Assembly: GCA_963678705.1 (NCBI GenBank)
Contig: OY783210.1
Span: 16,803,331 to 16,867,330 of the forward strand
From: Panorpa germanica
Lineage: Eukaryota > Arthropoda > Insecta > Mecoptera > Panorpidae
DNA: 64,000 nucleotides
Direction of reading: 5' to 3'
Position 1 is the stretch's first letter; the number at the start of each line of letters is the position of its first letter. Positions 44,371 through 55,794 of the stretch are shown here, in pieces. The notes below the pieces were generated by a model. It was not told the DNA's origin, did not search any database, and saw nothing but the letters and a program-made list of their open reading frames with translations. The position numbers and the translations under genes are program-made.

Positions 44371-44671
44371 GGCGCCTCTGACTGGAAAGGAATACCATAG
44401 TCTCTTTCATAACAGTGGTGTATCGATAAAAATTCAAGTAAAAGTTTGCTCTCATGATAAATTATGTTACTGCAAAACAACTCCAATACACCCTACAGTA
44501 TACAAGTTTGACTTTGCGTACTGTCGTATCGGTACGTGGCATATATTATTTGTGACACACACATGCAAAGGATACAGGAGTCGGCTTGATCTGAGAGTTT
44601 TAGACCCGAATTCGCCGTCACTTAAATATGCTACGCTTGAAGTAGTGATATATTCATTTGTTTGTTTGTAA
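44237..44671 (+). CDS. hypothetical 144-aa ORF, no recognised family
   Basis: The longest intact frame outside the LTR element. It starts in a diverged tandem duplication. The product is rich in Cys, His and basic residues (LFEHCNCNQAP, KVCSHDKLCYCKTT, FVTHTCKGYRSRLDLRV) with no signal peptide, membrane segment or spaced zinc motif that I can name. Local GC is higher than around it, so a long frame by chance is more likely than elsewhere. A reverse frame at 44676-44467 overlaps and is no better. No splice or promoter context supports transcription. It could be repeat-derived. Low confidence that it is a gene. Confidence 0.2.
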   Translation: MNHAHKAVQIEALRSCHTRSVYQRILTKQIHATTLNLFEHCNCNQAPLTGKEYHSLFHNSGVSIKIQVKVCSHDKLCYCKTTPIHPTVYKFDFAYCRIGTWHILFVTHTCKGYRSRLDLRVLDPNSPSLKYATLEVVIYSFVCL

Positions 44672-45739
44672 TGCAAATTAAATTGTAGTATAAATGCTAC
44701 TTAAGGTTGAGCTTGTATTTACCAATATTAATGCCAATTAACGTACGACGTATGATGTCATAGAACAAGTTACAAAATAAGGCACTAAATTTTCAAGTAG
44801 AAATTTTTTAAAACAAAATCATTTGTTCATATATTGTTAACTGCAACCTGTATTTTTTAACCTGCAGAAGATGTGTCAGAACACAACCTAGTGTACATAA
44901 TTAAATAAAAAGAAAATTGAAACATTGTACGGCAATATTTAAAAAAATGAAAAGACAAAAATTTGCTTAATTCTGGTAGTCGTTTCTTTACTTACTCTAA
45001 TCTCAAATTTAGTTTTAAGGTTGGTAAATTTGTCTAAAAAAAATTATAATGATAATAAATGTTGCTCAAGCAAAACTTCTATACTACTCGCAGTAAATCC
45101 CATTCCAGTAATAAAACAAAACCATTTATCTCCAGTCAGTTTCATTTTATGAATACACCTACATATTAAACTTGGTAGTTACACTGTATTACACGAATCC
45201 AAGACTTAAACCATTAACAATAATTAGCGTCATCTAACATAATTTTCACACATTATAATTAACATTTCTTGTGAATAATTATCATTTTTGTTTACACCCC
45301 TGAGTAGTAGTTCTGTATTACAGTTGGCAAGCCGCGTACTCTAATAATGAGAGGCAAAATACGCATAAATTAATTTAGAGAACGGCAATGGACCAGGCGT
45401 TTCTAACGTCCCGGTGCTCCGATGGTTGCGTCCCTTGTATCCACGACAAGAGCCAGCCCAAGATACGACGTTAAATATATTATGATTAAGATTTGGGTTA
45501 ACTATAATCCCGTTATAAGTGTTATACTAATTGTTTATGTATTTGTGAATAACGATATATAGTATATCTGTATGTGGTTGTGTATAAATCTGTAAAATAC
45601 AATTTACTATTAAGAGATACACTAGATAAGAGTAACTCCTAGAACCAGAATAGTGTTTTATGTTAACCCTTCGAGTTAGGAAGTGCTATCTCTTCCTATT
45701 TGAAATACCCCCCCCCCCCCTATCTATATTCAAATTAAT
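44672..45739. other. intergenic, nothing recognised
   Basis: AT-rich with a C-run of about 13 at 45708-45720. No gene. Confidence 0.5.
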
Positions 45740-46122
45740 ACTAAAATGAACGTAATCTGTATAACCTTGCACGAAATGGGCCATCTGTCGGTTTCTTTTT
45801 AAAACGACTATTAAAACTGTACCATTCAAAATTTTTACATGAATATTGCTTTATTTGAAAGAAAACACCTTCAGATATTGCATATAGCACACTTCTTGCT
45901 AAGTAGCTATCGCGGTTAGATAGAAATAAATCAATAAGTATATGTAGAAAATTTTGATTTTTCCATTGTTTTGCAAAAAATTGCAAAAGTCGCCTCACTA
46001 AAACCACTATAATTCGTAAACTAATTGTCAGAATGTCATGAAATTTAGACACATATTGTTTGACGGTTGGTACTATCTAAAAATGATATGGATATGTCAA
46101 TATAGTGGCGCCATCTATATTT
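45740..46122 (-). mobile_element. family A copy 5, longest, with a possible transposase scrap
   Basis: The terminus (GGCGCCATCTATATTTC at the right) lies directly against the outer edge of the palindrome's left arm. Reading leftwards on the minus strand come the family blocks, then the frame 46052-45741, whose end SFNSRFKKKPTDGPF looks like the basic linker of a helix-turn-helix DNA-binding domain of a mariner-like or similar transposase. That ID is weak. No catalytic part survives. Confidence 0.5.
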
Positions 46123-46826
46123 CATAAGTGGGGCAGTTTTGTCATGTTGAATCACTATAAATCTGGGCTAATATTGATCATATCGACAATCACTGCTTGC
46201 TTGGGACTAAATTTGTTTTGAAATATAGACTTTTCCGACTAATTGCGGTCTATGAACAATTAAAAACACAGGTTTACACAGGGCCGGAAAAAACAAAAGA
46301 CAAGTAAGACTAATATCGATGGCCCGTTATTTAAAAAAGTTCCGATTTAATAATCCAATCGTGGGTACTTACAATCGATTTCGCGTCGAACTGAAACTAA
46401 AAATTAAAAAAAAATTTGAATATATGTACAGAATATATATTCCGTCTACAGCCCACTGAAGATTAAATCCGGCTCTGGATTTATTAAAAAAAAACACAAC
46501 ACCATCTATGTCACCAACATCATAGAAGTGTAAACTTCTTTACTCAATCGAATTCGAACAAATAAATAACATGATTTAAAATAATAAACCAATTTTTTTA
46601 TAAGTAACATATTCAGCGACGTTTAATCACTTTCACATGATCACTATCACAGTTAATCACAACCGTACGCAACTTTTAATAATTTGCCTAAATGGCAATA
46701 AAAAATAAAAGCACACGTTTGTTGGCTGAATTCAACCAAAATATTTAAAAAAAAAAAAAAAACAATTCAAGATAATGCAACAAGTGTCAAACATGCACAT
46801 ATATTTTCATCCCATCACCAAAAAAA

Positions 46827-47012
46827 CAGTGGTTTCCAAACTGTGGGACATGGCACATACGGTGCTCGGGAATATCGATATCAATATCTATAATTTCCTA
46901 CCTAAAACCTATATTTAACTAAAAACCCGAAGAAGATGTAAGAGGGGTAAGATAATGGGGAGGAGGGCGGTACTACTTTTGTTAGTAGTTAAGACAAGTT
47001 TGGAAACTACTG
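46827..47012. mobile_element. hAT-like MITE in left arm
   Basis: The tips CAGTGGTTTCCAAACT and AGTTTGGAAACTACTG are inverted with one mismatch. CAGTGGTTCCCAAACT-type ends are familiar from hAT elements. No clear 8-bp duplication is left. The mirror copy in the right arm is 61095-61281. Confidence 0.7.
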
Positions 47013-47178
47013 ATATATTTAAAAAGCACTTACCAAAGCTCATTGTCACTGCTTTTGAAACCATGAAGTGAGCTGTAATTAAAGAAAATTCATTAAATAA
47101 ATATTTAAACAAATTAGAACATATGTATAGTATAAATAGTTTGACAATTACCTATTTTATAATATCCTAGTGCAAGAT

Positions 47179-47241
47179 GGCTCCTGCCACTAAAGATGAA
47201 CTGCTACAACTGCAAGCTGAAAGAAACCTGCAACAATAGAA
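47179..47241 (+). CDS. 20-codon ORF MAPATKDELLQLQAERN, conserved in both arms
   Basis: AAGATGG gives a good start context, and the frame ends at TAG after LQQ. The same peptide is encoded in reverse in the right arm near 60880-60942. It lies opposite exon-like sequence of the candidate transcript. It may be the first coding exon of a gene on the other strand or simply conserved because the arms are young. No family recognised. Confidence 0.2.
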
Positions 47242-47555
47242 ATAAATTGTTAATAAAAATATTTCTCAACTATATATTATTTTAAAAATTGTTTAAAAAT
47301 ATTTATGCATACTTTTTAATTATAAACAAAGATTGTTTATAAATCAGGTGAGCAGGCTGGTCTGTAGGTCCTGTAGTTCATCTGTAACAACAGAAAAGCA
47401 TTGCTTAGAAAATAGTTATCAATAGTAAATAATAATATGATATCGACATTGAAATCTTGAATTACCTTCCTCGTAGAAGTCCAGTGCACGAAGGCTCCCA
47501 GCCTCTGCTTCCCTTTTCATTCACTTTTATTTTTAAATTTTGTTTAAAATAAAGT

Positions 47556-47740
47556 TAAGGGTGTTTTACACGATCAGATACGATTACAATTCCGATAAGA
47601 CAAGTTTAAGACAAGTTCAATATTACTTGAATCTGTGTTAGTATTGCTACACATGATTCAAGTAATATTGAACTTTTCCTGAACAAATTATTTATCTGAA
47701 TCAGAATCGGAATCTTATTTGATCGTGTGAAATTCCCTTA
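47556..47740. mobile_element. MITE (family H), copy 1 in left arm
   Basis: The ends read TTAAGGGTGTTTTACACGAT and GATCGTGTGAAATTCCCTTA, inverted apart from a few bases. The interior is itself folded (ATTACTTGAATC/GATTCAAGTAAT). Mirror copy at 60367-60547. No ORF. Confidence 0.75.
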
Positions 47741-47890
47741 ACATTTAATTTTTATTTAAATATCACTTTTGTCCATTGTTTGTTACAGCTATCACCTTTG
47801 TTTAAATTACGCACCGATATTGATTTGTTTAAAATCTTTTATAAAAAATATTTATTTATTATTTATTATTAATTAATGAAATTTTAAATC

Positions 47891-47970
47891 ACTAGTAGCT
47901 TATCGCGCACGAAGCTACAGCGCATAGCTTATCGCGCGCGAAGCTAGCGCAAACGATTCGAACGAAAGCT
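47891..47970 (-). mobile_element. Helitron-like 3' terminus in left arm
   Basis: On the minus strand two copies of a TAGCTTCGxGCGCGATAAGC hairpin are followed by TACTAGT, the hairpin-then-CTAG layout of Helitron 3' ends. The start of the element was not found. Mirror at 60140-60217. Confidence 0.4.
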
Positions 47971-48919
47971 GTAGGGAAAAATACATACATACATTTCAAA
48001 AATATTTAACTAATCCATTAAAAATTATTTTTTTAAATAAAAAAAAGTTGTACATTTGTAAAACTATAGAAATTAAATTGAATTAATTGTTAATGGATTA
48101 GGGGACACTTGTTGCAATACCATCACCAATAAATATTTAAAAAAAAACTCACGATCTGAACTCAGCTATTAATTATACAGCAACAAGATGCCTTCACAGC
48201 GCCAAAGTAGTTTAACTCGTGACAGTCTTGTCCATATTCTATAAGAATCAAAAAGTTTCAATTGAAAAAAATTCAAAATACAATGTCAAAACAATAATAT
48301 AAAATATTGAGAAAAAAAATTATTAAAAAAAATTATAAAATAATAATTCAATAATTTAAATTTTTTTTTAAATCTTACTAATTAACTTACTAATTATACA
48401 AGAAAAAAACACTATTCTGTTTTGCGATGAAAATATAAGTGTAAAAAACTTTTTCTATAAGAAATAAAATAATAAATTTCATAGCAACAGAACTTTCATA
48501 TGGATCATATTCAAGATGATAAATTAAATAAAAATAATTATTTGAAAAGAAAACTAACAATAACAAAATGTTTAAATAAAAAAACAAACAAAAAAATACT
48601 TACAAAGTAAACACTATCAATGTCCTATTGAACTCCGCGTCTAGGTCAAGCCATCACCGGTGCAGAGCCAGAAGATAATACTGCACGCACACTATTGCAG
48701 ACGCAAGTCTTCGACCAAACGCACAAACACTTATTCACATTCACATAATTTAAGTCACATATTGGTATTTGCCAAATAATAATTTTTTTACTTAAAACAC
48801 GCACTCACTTTACTCACTTTGTAATGTTTTTACTAAGTTATGTAAAAAATTAAATACGTATGCATAATTTTATAGGTTAGAACAGTCATCTACTTTGACA
48901 GCTCTCAAAAATATTTAGT

Positions 48920-49018
48920 GTTGCCCAATGTTCAATTTATTTTACTGTGTTGCCCAATGTTCAATTTATTTTACTGTGTTGCCCAATGTTCAATTTATTT
49001 TACTGTGTTGCCATATGT
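48920..49018. repeat. 29-bp tandem repeat, 3 copies plus partial, left arm
   Basis: GTTGCCCAATGTTCAATTTA plus TTTTACTGT is repeated three times exactly and starts a fourth time. The array has the same copy number in the right arm (59083-59183). Confidence 0.9.
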
Positions 49019-50344
49019 ACATTTATTTGACTGTTTAGAAAATAGTATTTAGGAACACTGATTTTAAAACCTCATCTTGATAATATGTCTTAAGCGGTTC
49101 AGATGCCAATGTGTTTAAGTCCATAATATTTCCAATCATGCTAGAAAATATACATAAAAATGTAATTAAAATCTACATTTATTAAAAGCAGAAATACCCG
49201 TTGATTGTAACAACCTACAAGGAACTGCATGTAATTGCTTTTGATTTTAAAAATATATTTATTGTTTACGCGCTAAATTTAAATATTATTTGATGTATTT
49301 TTTATACAAAGAAAAACTGCTAAAAATATTGAATGTACTAATACTTAATGAATAAAAGCATGGACACGTTTTTACATGATCTACCAGTGATACAATGAAA
49401 TTCAAATCAACCTACACTTTAGTGCGTACAATGCTCTGGACCTCCAGAAGTCAATTATGACTTGATACAATGCAATTTTTCGTGGGTCCTTTTCATATGT
49501 AACAACTATAGCTCATTAATAGGTGTACCTGTCCACTGGAACTCCACGTATTGGTATTTGTAGGTGGAACTATAAAATTAGGTAAAAAGAGTCTATTAAA
49601 AAAAATTAAATGACTCTTATATGAAAATTATTTAATAACAAAAATTTCCATTAAAAAAAATATTAACTTTGAAATTCTACACACAGATCAGCAGAGAGGT
49701 CCACTCGGTTCCACACACACATTAAAACTAATTGAATTTTAAAACAAAAATTTATAATGCACATATTTTTTTTAAAAAAGTTAATGTTAATTACCCCTCC
49801 CCCAAATCACGTGTTACTCTAAATACAAGACGGTGAGTATGTATGAGTTGAATATGGTTTGAACAACAGGTGCAACCAATCAGCGATCAGCAAAATTTTT
49901 GAAAATCTAAATGTACACAAGGTTAATTATTAAATAAAATTTTTTTTTGAATACATTCAATTAATTTCTGCATAATTCATTAAAGAATGGTACAGGGAGG
50001 AATCTGGAGTGTTGAAACAAATTGAGGTCAAAGCAATAAATTATCTATAAATAGAATAATATGACAGTTGTTAAAATATTTTAAAATTTAAAAGCAAAAA
50101 TAGTACATTTAAAGAGTTTTAAAACGTACTCTAATTTCAATACATTGTTTTTAAAATTATGACGTTTTTTAATTTTCGTTGTTATGAGATTTATTTATAA
50201 TTATGATTTTCAGAAGTTTTTGAAAATGTATCATTCTGTTTAAAGTTGTGGAATGTTGTCACATTTAAAAAGCAAAGAATATAAATATGATGTGAATTTT
50301 TAATTTATAAATTTAACTTAGTATTTAAATTATTTTTTTGTTTG

Positions 50345-50600
50345 ATAATGCTGTCGTGACGATACAGTAGGCTACACTATTTATGCTTAACGCTTAGACA
50401 GCTATGTCTTCGGGTTCGATCCCAGGATCAGAGTTATATCTTCTCAGTTTGATTGTTATCAAGTTATTTTGATTCTGTACATACACAGTCGTTCACTTAT
50501 TCGGCACCACAAGATTATCAGAGACACCACAAATAGTACCAATATAGTACGAGGTTGTCGGTGATAGGATTCAGCATCGGAAATAGGCTGACGTTAAACA
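50345..50600 (+). mobile_element. tRNA-related SINE (family B), left-arm copy
   Basis: The tRNA-like head has a near-consensus B box GGTTCGATCCC at 50413-50423 and, upstream, ACAGTAGGCTAC in A-box position. The shared body follows (TTATTCGGCACCAC, TTGTCGGTGATAGG). Mirror copy at 57520-57775. RNA polymerase III type; no coding capacity. Confidence 0.65.
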
Positions 50601-51530
50601 AAATAATTAAAAAGAGAAGTCTTATATATATTAAAAAATATTTAGAGACCTAATAATTTTAAAATATTCGTTATGGTAGCATACTCATAAAACTACTAAA
50701 GAACACCCTTCTAAAGAATAAACAATCAATAGCTAAAAATTTAGAAAATGAACTCCTTTGCATTAAATATTACTAGGTTCTGCTTATGCTAAATATTAGT
50801 AGATTAAAGTTTTGCAGCTAAATCCAAAATTTTTAAAATATTCTGATAATAATCTCAATTGTAAAATATAGTAAAAACTTATAAAACTGAAACATGGAAT
50901 AAATTTTGTAATGTTTTTGCAATGGTATTTTTCATTTCAATTTTGAAATATTTATAACAATATTTCTATATGAAATATTAAATACATAGAAAGAAATACT
51001 GCAAAATATTTTAAATGTAAATATTACATCTAATTGGCAGAACATAGCAACGTGTGAGATCGTACTTGCATGTTTGAATCAACGTTGAATGCAACACTAG
51101 GAGTTCGTAAATGCCGTAGCAATATCACCATGTTCCACCTGTAACTAGAGTATATAATATTACGTTATTATGCATCAAAGAGTGTGTCTTATTAGAAAAA
51201 CAATACACTTACAATTGACAAACTGAACCAGCAGCAATAGTTGAATGCACTATGTCAGAAGCAGTCTGATGTGGGAGCTGACACACTGTTTACATCCAGG
51301 GCAATACCACAGTGCGGAAGGACTTGGGGCTTACGCCGCTGGACTTGCGGAAAGTAACTCTGCACCTAATAGAAACACAAATGTGTAAATATGAGATGTT
51401 TTTTAATGTGAAACCTAAAATATTATAGCATAGCGATAAACTTACGATTCAGATCACCGTCAGGTGTACTAGGAAGCCTCCTGTAACTGCATGATCTGTC
51501 AGATGATGGAATATGAAGCAAAAACTATAA

Positions 51531-51704
51531 AGGCATTCAGATAAATAGTTTGTTCAAGAAATGGTAAACACTACTTGAATCTGTGTTTATGCACACGTGA
51601 AATATGTAACTTTAAAACTGATTCAAGTAATATTTCACTTCTCTTGAACAAACTAGCTATCTGAATTAGAATCTGAATCGTATCTGATTGCGTAAAACCA
51701 CCTG
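51531..51704. mobile_element. MITE (family H), copy 2 in left arm
   Basis: The right end GAATCGTATCTGATTGCGTA and the inward hairpin CTACTTGAATC/GATTCAAGTAA match family H. Mirror copy at 56415-56590. It sits just outside the 35-nt exon of the candidate transcript. Confidence 0.65.
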
Positions 51705-52141
51705 AACATTACATAACAATAATACTTAACCTAACACAAGTTGGAACACGTTTTGTTGTACTGAATAATAAACGTGAACTAACCTTAAATCCAATTATGA
51801 TTTTGGCAATGGGTGATGCATTGAGAATGTAACATGTTTAATGCATTTCTACTGATGGATTTAGATTTCTTATTCATTTTCTTGTGCAAAACATGGTATT
51901 AGTTCTATTGTAACAATTACTGCAGCTAGACTGGCCCGTCTGTGCTCATCAAAGCACACTGGCTACGAATTAAACTGCGTTAGATAAGACAAACCCGAAT
52001 AAATAATTAAGTGGGGGATAACGCGCATATTTTAAAACTTTAAACTATAAATTCTTAACTATATATTGATTTTAAATGAATATTTTATACATTTATTGTT
52101 ATTAGTAATTTATTTTATATATATATGGTTTATATATGTGT

Positions 52142-52346
52142 AATATTTTTTGGAATACAGTTTTGAAAATTGAAACTTACAAAAGTAGTATCACTAAAAC
52201 TACTGTAACTCGTAAACTAACTGTTGGAATGTTATGAAATTTTGAAACATATCGTCTGAAAGTCGGCACTACTTAAAAATCATAAAGATTTTTTAATAGG
52301 GGCGTCATCTATATTGCATCCTATGAACTTATTGACTGATCTAAGC
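52142..52346 (-). mobile_element. family A terminus at inner end of left arm
   Basis: Blocks CTGTAACTCGTAAACTAA, GGAATGTTATGAAATTTTG and GGGGCGTCATCTATATTG, ending TATGAACTTATTGA at 52346. The tip faces the spacer, and a mirror copy begins the right arm. Confidence 0.7.
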
Positions 52347-52899
52347 AGAAATGTACAATATATTTTTTTATGGTACCGTAAAAGTCGTGCTTGTCTTATA
52401 AAACTTATTGAACCCCCTGTAAGCAGTTCACATAACACATTTTGTTAGCTATTTTCGAATCCATTCCATTTTTTAAATAATAGATACCCCTACAGTAAGT
52501 CGATAAGTATTCAATAAATAGTTACCTTAATTTAATTATAAAAATACAAAAGCCATCAGATGGTAATAGTCCTGTGTATTCTGTTCCCCATCCCGGTGTA
52601 TTTTTCTCCACAGTAGTCGTTCTAACACTGCTGTAATTGGTTTATCCTGATGCTTACATAATTGGACTCCTTTATATTCATTTAGCGAATTCGATTCATT
52701 CCGCTGTAACTCGTAGATAGGTTTTATACTACACTGTCAAATATATTACTTTGTTTGATAAATATCAAAATTAGGTTTTTTGGTCATTTGGCCAAATTCT
52801 TGTGCCTTAACTCATTTATTTACATGTCATTGTGCTTAATTCAATTTTGATCCTTATTGAATATAAACATTATCACTCCTTCCAAACGAAAAAAAAAAT

Positions 52900-53420
52900 T
52901 AGGATTATTATTATGAATATTTATAATTTTTGCCATGGAAACATCGAAGTCGAAAAGAATTGGAGAAAAAGAGGCGACCTGCTTTATGAGATACTGAGAA
53001 ATCGTAAGTGTGATAGAAAGCAGATGGAATCACATGTAGAAAGAATAGAATAATAAGAAATAATGGGATGTGGAGGGAATATTTTTCTTAGTATCAACTC
53101 AATGGTCGGACAAAAGAAACAGAGTGATAGACGTAAAAGGCGGGAGAAATGAAAATGAAGACAGAAGAGAAGAAGTATAGTGAAAATATAATAGAGGGTT
53201 TGTCGAGAGGAGACAAAAAAGAAAAGAGGTGAGGAAACGGTGAGAATGAAAGAGGAATATGAAGAGAGAGGGGTCAAGAGAAGAAAAAGCAGAAAGTACT
53301 TCTGGAGGTAATAATAGTCTAGAATTGTTTAAGTTTAGTTGTAAGTTTGAATATAAGAATGAAATGTATTAGGAAATATAATACTGTAGATTGTAAAGCT
53401 GAAAGGCACACAATTAATAT
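52900..53420 (+). mobile_element. LINE family E fragment in the spacer
   Basis: A purine-rich stretch with coding-looking but broken frames (IEVEKNWRKRGDLLYEILR). It leads to a 3' UTR end GTAGATTGTAAAGC then GAAAGGC, the same end as the family E copy at 15.9 kb. A short Helitron follows immediately. Confidence 0.5.
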
Positions 53421-53421
53421 A

Positions 53422-53756
53422 ACCTTAATATATATAAATTACGTGTCACTGTGTTGTCCGCTATGGACTCCTAAACTACTTAACCGATTTTAATGAAATT
53501 TGTACACCGTGTGCAGTTTGACCCAACTTGAAAGATAGGATAGCTTACATCTCAATTTATTTATCTTATTGCTAATTATTTGTCTATTAATTATCTGTAT
53601 ATGACATATGGCATCGGGCGACGATGATGGCGACATCTGTTGACTAGATTGAGTAAATATTCTGTTGAGTAAATCGAAATCTGTTGACTAGATTGAGTAA
53701 ATATTCAATAGATGGCGCTACGTTAGGCACAGCAACGCGTGGCCGGGACAGCTAGT
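53422..53756 (+). mobile_element. short non-autonomous Helitron, copy 2
   Basis: It follows copy 1 (40153) from TAATATATATAAATTACGTG to CGCGTGGCCGGGACAGCTAG. It has three rather than two of the internal TTGACTAGATTGAGTAAA-type units, one of them altered. No ORF. Confidence 0.8.
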
Positions 53757-54504
53757 AAATTAAATAAATTGATGTAAGGGATGTAAGAGTGATGGATAGA
53801 AAGATTAAGAATTGAATGGCTTAACGCAAATGGACACTATAAATTGGAAGAAAGAGGAGGCTAAAACGAAGGTTTTTATGATGGATGGCACCTTACCTGT
53901 TACTTAAACAAAACTTTTATTTAAAAACTGTGTGCACTGGATCTTGCACTTGATTGCCCATTGTTTCCGGTTACAATTGGCTTTCTGGGACACTCCCTCA
54001 TGTTTTGCAGCTCTGTTTCCTTTTAACCTGTTTCATCTGTTTAACTCGCAATGTGACGGCAACCTATTCTCTTCTTCTCCAAATGCTATATGACTACTTG
54101 AAAAAGAAAAAAAATTGCTAAATATAAAGCGGGAAAATTGAAATTATTTTCTACATTGTAAAATGACAATAATACTTGAATAATCCATTTGTTTACTACA
54201 AATCAGGTGAACTACTTGAAAACCTTTTTATATTCAATCGGTAATTTCAAGTTATATTTTAGATTATAAAATCCCCTTGTCTATTATTCAGACCCTTATT
54301 CCTTTACATCTGTCTGTTAACTACCCGAATAATTGAAATGCTACGCAACCCTCCTTGTTGTAATACTACATGGTTCTCGTAGTACTTGTGCATCCCCCTA
54401 CTCTACGTGAAGCTACCCTTGATCGAAGACTATACACTTGTATGTGTGGCAGTGTTCTTGACTTACCTGGTCTTAACCTTTGACTTTAGAGCAATTAATT
54501 TGTA
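53757..54504. other. intergenic spacer sequence, nothing recognised
   Basis: A purine-rich stretch to about 53880 may continue the LINE fragment interrupted by the Helitron. The rest is unremarkable. Confidence 0.45.
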
Positions 54505-54775
54505 CTAGCTTTTTGCCCCATTGTTTGCCAATGGGTGTATTATACGTTTGTTATAGAAAGAGAATTTTTTTTTCAAAATGAAAAATTATTGATTTCTTAA
54601 TATTTTTTGATACAATTATATTCATTTCACTGTAGCGGATTGAAACTGTGTTTATTAAAAATTAGACAAATAAGAAATAAGGATTATCAAACAAATTTTC
54701 ATCGCTCTAGAAGTTCCTCTTTCTAAAACAAACGTTTATACACACCCATTGCCAGGCAATTTATCTATATATACG
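54505..54775 (-). mobile_element. folded Helitron/Helentron-like element
   Basis: On the minus strand it ends GGGGCAAAAAGCTAGT. Two ~40-bp segments just inside the ends (54523-54562 and 54717-54762) are inverted copies, sharing CAATGGGTGT, AACGTTTGTT and AGAAAGAG. Subterminal inverted repeats plus a CTAG end suggest the Helentron type. Confidence 0.45.
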
Positions 54776-54983
54776 TGCATGTGCATCTGAATGTGTGTGT
54801 GTGCACTGTGCATTGATACTCTACCAATTCAACTATCAATACAGTGACTGTGACTAAAAAGTTTTTTCATCAAAACAGTTTCAAACTTATGTTAGCATTT
54901 CTAATACAAATATACATTTCTGAATACAATGGCAAACTTTATTTGTTCGTTTGCATTGGCATTGTCGTTGTCGTTCAATTCAA

Positions 54984-55020
<37 letters not shown>

Positions 55021-55021
55021 C
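54984..55021 (+). repeat. GTCGGC hexamer microsatellite
   Basis: Six perfect units of GTCGGC. Related short array in reverse at 41668-41700. Confidence 0.9.
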
Positions 55022-55301
55022 ATACCAATTAGAACAGGTCTAGAACTGTTACTGGCATGTTTATTATAAATTAATACAATGTATATTCAAATGTACATTT
55101 ATATTTGAATTCTATTGATAATTTTACTTTCTGTTATATAACAAGTAAACTGACTACGTACATATTTCTAGATATTGTTTAAGCAAGCAATTGTATTTAA
55201 TCAAATAATACAAAGATCTCAATCAATTGTCTTCACAGCAATACAAATTTCATTAGAGAACACGAACAATTTGTATTGTTTTTGTACAGGATTTTGAATA
55301 A

Positions 55302-55701
55302 GTCCGCACATGAGGCGACTGGTTGCAAACCTTAGCCCCGAATCTATCCGAACCGAATGAGAATGGAACTGTGTTGTTAGTGAGAGAACGAACGTATGAG
55401 AGAAAGCACACGCCAGGAACGAAATTAAACTGGTAGTCGAGCCGTGTTTCGTGACTCGATTGTGTATCTGATTTTATTGTGTCGCATTTGTATGTGTAGT
55501 AGTATTTGTGCACATCTCTGCTCATGATGTCACCATCAAAAGCATACCCTGCCACATACAAACACAGTCGCCAAAATATGCTCAAAACCAGTTTGAAATC
55601 AGTTTTCTTTCATTAGTGGCGTATGTTTTCTCTCAGTTGTATACACATGCGATCTCTCAATAACAACACAGTTTGCAACCAGTCACCTCATGTGCGGATA
55701 C
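55302..55701. mobile_element. MITE (family F), copy 2, 400 bp
   Basis: The ends GTCCGCACATGAGGCGACTG and CAGTCACCTCATGTGCGGA are inverted, followed by GGTTGCAAAC on both sides. Same family as 24781-25292, shorter. The 110-codon minus-strand ORF over it is a chance frame. Confidence 0.8.
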
Positions 55702-55794
55702 CCTAAGGGTAAAATGGTAACTGCGCGCAAGTTGCTTGCCCACTGTGACATTCTGTTTCTTCTTTTTTTAATTTCTATATTATATTTATAACAT

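Larger units (their letters stand above)
47034..51480 (-). ncRNA. candidate multi-exon transcription unit, left arm
   Basis: Mirror image of the unit in the right arm, read on the minus strand from 51480 to 47034. Exons with conserved borders: 51480-51446 (35 nt), 51365-51213 (153 nt) and 47072-47034 (39 nt), each with AG before and GTAAG after. Further exon-like pieces end at a GTAAGT near 48604 and a GTAATT near 47466. Joining the first two gives a short open frame reading LPSTPDGDLNRAELL and stopping at TAA in the second exon. The right arm has the same stop. No long protein, so it is probably a non-coding or pseudogenised transcript. Transcription itself is not shown. Confidence 0.4.
46130..52346 (-). 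repeat. giant inverted repeat, left arm (~6.2 kb)
   Basis: Reverse complement of 55795-61990. Matched positions add to about 108,105-108,130 along the whole length, so the arms are colinear with few net indels. Examples: 47034-47072 with 61035-61073, 48920-49006 with 59091-59185, 51213-51365 with 56754-56906. Some stretches are nearly identical (one difference in about 130 bases around 48605-48735 versus 59370-59498). The outer ends, near 46145-46270, are clearly more diverged. Nested inside are an hAT-like MITE, two family H MITEs, a Helitron-like end, a 29-bp array and a SINE, all shared with the other arm. Confidence 0.92.
52347..55794. other. spacer of the giant inverted repeat
   Basis: About 3.45 kb, unlike either arm. 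It contains a LINE family E fragment (about 52900-53420), a short Helitron (53422-53756), a folded Helitron-like element (54505-54775), a GTCGGC hexamer array (54984-55021) and a family F MITE (55302-55701). No intact gene. Confidence 0.75.

Noticed and set aside
50413-50423. tRNA gene from the B box GGTTCGATCCC
   Set aside because: The acceptor and anticodon arms do not pair convincingly, and the segment continues into a body shared by other repeats, so SINE fits better.
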